From: Gonium pectorale
Lineage: Eukaryota; Chlorophyta; Chlorophyceae; Chlamydomonadales; Volvocaceae
NCBI GenBank assembly: GCA_001584585.1
Contig: LSYV01000081.1
Coordinates: 104,841-127,717 of the forward strand
Direction: 5' to 3'
DNA length: 22,877 nt
This document shows, in pieces, positions 19,507-22,877 of this stretch. Position numbers and translations under genes: made by a program. Every line of letters starts with the position of its first letter. Position 1 is the first letter of the stretch. The notes under the pieces are model-generated. The model did not search any database and was not told the DNA's origin. It saw only the letters and a program-made list of their open reading frames with translations.

Positions 19507-19762
19507 CCTAGCCGGCAGCCCATGGACCCAACTAGGTAATCTCGGCGCTAGGAACTTAACGTTGGAAGCTGGTCTGGGCTGCGATGGTTGCGCTGAGCTG
19601 AGCTGCGATGGTTGCGCTGAGCTGGGCTGCCTTCCAGACGGCGGAACCGGCAATGCGGGAGCCGCGGCCGCGCGCGGACGGGCGCGACGGAATGGGAACA
19701 CACCTGCGGACGGGGAGCGTTTCTTGGTGAGCTGCAATCCAAAGGGAGCTGTCATTATGCCA
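19507..19762 (+). repeat. Dispersed repeat, copy 2
   Basis: This is colinear with 4788-5075 (see copy 1). It starts with CTAGCCGGCAGCCCA and runs through GAACTTAACG, the GCTGAGCTGGGCTGCC region, CTTCCAGACGGCGGAACCGG, GAACACACCTGCGG and GGTGAGCTGC. The copies differ by many substitutions and gaps, so the insertions are old or the family is diverse. Confidence 0.5.
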
Positions 19763-20129
19763 TGTTTGTGTGTGGTGGTATCTCCGGGCCGACGCTGGCC
19801 TTGGGCGCTACCCGCCCCAACGCGAGACCACCTCAACGCCGCAAGGCGAGGGGTGTGCGTGGGGATATTGCTGTTCCCCCTTGCTCAACCCAAGGGACAG
19901 CCTCCAGCCCTAAGCAACTGCAGCTGCCCTGCAAAACCCGCCGCAGTGCTGCTCCTCTGTTCGTCCGAGCAGCTGCTGCACACCTAAGTCCTTGCCACAC
20001 CGGACCAGCCCCTCGGCTTGGTGCTGGCCACGCTCTTCACAGCAGCAAAACAAAGTTATGGGCCCAGACGGGCCGTTAGTGCGAGACACCGGCGACAAGG
20101 CATTTCCTGAGAGGCGCCAAGCCAGTCAG
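19763..20129. other. Region with nothing recognised
   Basis: This stretch lies between the dispersed repeat and the inferred 3' end of the LINE. I see no gene, RNA or clear repeat. Its right part could belong to the LINE 3'UTR, whose exact end cannot be seen. Confidence 0.4.
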
Positions 20130-20145
20130 CTCGCCACCGGGGCTC

Positions 20146-20150
20146 TTACA
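20146..20150 (-). promoter_or_regulatory. Candidate LINE polyadenylation signal (TGTAA, minus strand)
   Basis: TTACA on the plus strand reads TGTAA on the minus strand, about 270 bases after the ORF2 remnant ends. It fits the expected 3'UTR position, but a pentamer alone is weak support. Confidence 0.35.
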
Positions 20151-20415
20151 CGCGGCAGGCAAACGCAGAGCCCAACCCAGGCGCGTCGCATGCGCGCCTG
20201 GCAGGGCTATAGTACGCACACAAGCGGCACCTAACCCGACACACACCAATGCTAGCTGGATCCCTGTTCCACACTCACCTGTGAACGGCCCGAGTGCCGG
20301 CCCCACCTCCTGACCTCCTCCTATCATTTGACCTGCGGTCTAATCCCGCGCTCTCGAGCCTTCCACGGTTCTGCCCCTCCCTGCCCTCCCCTTCCCGTTG
20401 CGCCCTCAAAGCCCG

Positions 20416-22877
20416 TCATTCCCCTGGGTCTACCGCCCCCATCTCAATCCCTACCGGTATGGGATTCACGCACCGAAGTTGCCCATCCACTACCGATAAG
20501 ATCGGGTGGTTTGGCCCAACTCCATCCCATCCCCGCCGCGGCACGCCCAGTTCCGCAAAGTTCTTCAGCACCTGCCACAGCTCCAGCACCGCATGTGCTT
20601 TAGCCACCTCCACGGGCGGCTGGCCTTACTCACGCGGTGCACCGGCTGCTGCTGCATCCTGCTGGGCGCCCGCGCGGCGAGTGGCGGCCCGCAGGCCTGC
20701 CCGGGCCCTCTCCATGGCGGTCAGCGCCGCCAGTGCTGCCATGTCCCACATGCACTGTTGCACGCACGCCCGTCGGCGCCTCCGCCCGCCATACCGGTAT
20801 GTGTGCTCTGGTGATGGGGCCGGGGGCATGGACTGCAATGTGCTGCACCGCTGCCTGTGCTACGGGGAAGTCCCAGAAGTGGTGGGCACGCGGCGAGCAA
20901 GGCTGTGGGCCCTCCCCGCCAAAGCCCCCACAGCCGCGCGTTTGGTGCTGTGCAACATGAAAGTCCGCGTTGCCGGGCAGCGGTATACTGTCGACCGCCA
21001 GGCGCCAGAGCGTCTCCTTATGGTCCCGCCGGATTTGCCACAAACGCCGTAGCATAGATGGAAACGACGATGCCTCCGTCGCCTGGCTCCCTTGGCGGCG
21101 GCTGCTCCCATGTCCCGCATTCAAAGGCGGCATGTAGGCGGGTCCACTTCTGCGCTATCGCCTTGAGCTGCAGCTGCATGACTAGGCAGCCTGCGCAGCT
21201 TGATGATGAAAGACTCGCCGATGCGCCAGCCCGTTAGACTGACAATCTGCGCCCGCAGCTCGTCCTCCGACTCAACCCCTGCGGCCGCCAGCGTCGCTGC
21301 CACTGTCTGAGGGCTGCCGCCGGCACAGTCGAGCACGGCTTCGGCCGCTGCTCGCCAACCCAGCTGGATGTCCGCCAGGAGGCTGCGGGTGACGGTCAGC
21401 GTGCGTCGACCTGCGCCGGAACGTGCCAGCGTCTGTGGGCGCCTGCTGCAGCTGCACCCAGCCGCCCCAAGCGATGCCGTGGGGCGCAGTCGCCGCTGCC
21501 ATGCCTAGCCGCACTGCGTCGCCCACCGTGCGCAGCGCCGCGCAGGTGTCCAGCCGGGCGTGGCGGCAGTCAAAGCCGGGGCGTGGTGTCGTGTGCGCGG
21601 CCCCGGGTGCGGTGTCGTCCCACTCAAAATCCAGATCCCCCGCATCCCCGGCTGCTGCGTATGCACCACCAATCTCACCATCCCCCGTTTCAACATCGCT
21701 AAACATTCGACGCCGCTTCCCGCTCCGATTTTGCGGCTGCGGCATTCGGGAGCAGCGAGTTGCCCCACAGGGGGACGTTGTAGCACCAGGGCCCCGGTGC
21801 TGGTAGCGGCTATTCCCCGACGTCTTGCACGGGCGGCCGATATCCCAGCCCGCCCACTGTGCGCCTGATGTCCGGGGGCAGAGTGGTTCCGTTCGGGCCG
21901 GGTAATCCCGGTGCGGGTGCGGCCGCCGTCGGGCCCGGCTCGGACTGAGAAGTGGGTGGTAATGGCGCAGGCAGAGGCCATTCCTCGCCCATGGGTGGGA
22001 ATGGCGGGTTGCGACGGGTGGCCCAGCCGAGCAGGCCAGGCGTACTGCCCAGACTGCCTCTTGAGCTCTGGTGTGAGCCCCAAGCGGCAGAAGTCGAAAG
22101 CCACCGACTGACGGGCGTCCGCACAGCAGCTGCCGTGGGATGCCTGTGAGGCGGTGCAGTGGAGGCAGCGGGCTGACGCGCCTGTCGGCCACTCCGGCGG
22201 CCCAACCTTCCAGCTGCACCGTCATGCCAGCGGAGGGCAGGCCACCGTACTCCCAATTATACGTCCTGAGATGCAACGCGTAAGATCCCAGCTACTACGG
22301 TGCAGCGGCCTCATGCGGACAGCGGGAGCGCTGCCAGTCGGTGCATGCGTTGTCTGGCCTGGGTCAGGGTGCCGGTGGGATCGGCGTCTGGGTGGTCGCC
22401 GTTCAAGAAGCGGATGCCCAGTGCCCTCGCTCCGGGGACCACTCGCAGCCTCGCAATGAGGGAGGCGGGCGGCGGCTGGAGGGGGGGCATGGGGCTGGCA
22501 GCGGCGATGGTGGCGGCCCCGCTTGGGGCTGTGCGGCCGGCGCTGGCGGTGCTGGGGGCGCTAGCCGGGTGGTAGGGGGCTGCGCTGCCTCGAACTTGAG
22601 GACTTCCACATTCGCGCAGTTCAACCGTTGTCCTGACGCCTGCGCAAACGTCTGCATAGCCGCCAGAAAAGCCGCAACCGCACCCTCGCCGTCCAGTAGC
22701 ACCTGGCCGTCGTCCGCAAACTGTACTGCCGTCGTATGCTATGCATGGTTGGGTTCAAGGCGGATGCCGGTACCCCTCGTCTGCAGCCACGACAGTAGTA
22801 CCTGTGCCACGAACAGGTACAGCAGTGGGGCCGAGCGGGGGAGCCCTGGCGTACTCCTGTACTCGGCGCCCTGCTGG
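20416..22877 (-). pseudogene. LINE ORF2 remnant: reverse transcriptase and C-terminal zinc finger
   Basis: The catalytic FADD box is at complement(22709-22720) in VQFADDGQVLL, preceded by LLYLFVAQVLLSWLQ. Further segments typical of algal L1-like ORF2 proteins follow in different frames: ALGIRFLNGD, WAAGVADRRVSP, LCGRPSVGGFRLLPLGAHTR with EAVWAVRLA, VATRHSHPWAR, HKETLWRLAVDSIPLPGNA, PRAHHFWDFPVAQAAV, MWDMAALAALTAMER and ELGVPRRGWDGVGPNHPIL, ending at a stop near 20416. The frame changes several times, a TAG interrupts it at complement(22739-22741), and a Cys expected in the zinc finger (HHFWDC) is Phe. It cannot make a full protein. Confidence 0.75.

Larger units (their letters stand above)
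20130..22877 (-). mobile_element. LINE/L1-like retrotransposon, 3' part, degenerate
   Basis: On the minus strand the element enters from the right edge and ends to the left. Reading 5' to 3' it shows the reverse-transcriptase core, the thumb and C-terminal region, a zinc-finger-like tail and a 3'UTR. A minus-strand TGTAA at 20146-20150 is the likely polyadenylation signal and sets the approximate left border; no poly(A) tail or target-site duplication was identified. The 5' half (endonuclease and any first ORF) is outside the window. Confidence 0.7.

Overview
The window looks like nuclear DNA of a volvocine green alga, most likely Chlamydomonas reinhardtii or a close relative. It is very GC-rich. 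The genes are cut by many 80-470 bp GT-AG introns with C/T-rich 3' ends, and the start-codon context is A/C-rich. A TGTAA polyadenylation signal, a TTTTAGGG-type telomere-like tract, long (GT)n tracts and a LINE/L1-like retrotransposon fit the same source. This assignment is inference from style; no species marker is present.

Two head-to-tail class III nucleotide cyclase genes dominate. Locus 1 (1-1486, + strand) is only the 3' end of a cyclase gene: a damaged exon at the very left edge, a clean catalytic exon (557-766) and a last exon (1217-1486). Locus 2 (7895-17973, + strand) can be modelled as a complete 18-exon gene of about 1701 codons in which every splice phase agrees. It encodes an N-terminal PAS-like domain and a second PAS domain split by about 965 residues of low-complexity sequence. 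These are followed by a helical linker and a class III catalytic domain with guanylate-cyclase-type specificity residues. The expected role is making cGMP in response to a signal sensed by the PAS domains. No transmembrane segment is evident. The catalytic exons of the two loci differ by four synonymous changes, while most of the adjoining intron sequence has diverged.

Between the loci (1487-7894) I see no convincing protein gene. This stretch holds a probable 3'UTR with a series of T5 tracts and small hairpins, simple repeats including (GT)55, and one copy of a dispersed repeat. It also holds a 34-bp perfect palindrome, a diverged tandem duplication, a telomere-like tract and a possible LINE scrap just upstream of locus 2.

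To the right of locus 2 (17974-20130) is apparent 3'UTR/intergenic DNA with a second copy of the dispersed repeat. From about 20130 to the right edge, on the minus strand, lies the frameshifted 3' part of a LINE. It keeps a recognisable reverse-transcriptase catalytic motif, a zinc-finger-like tail and a conserved C-terminus, and it runs out of the window.
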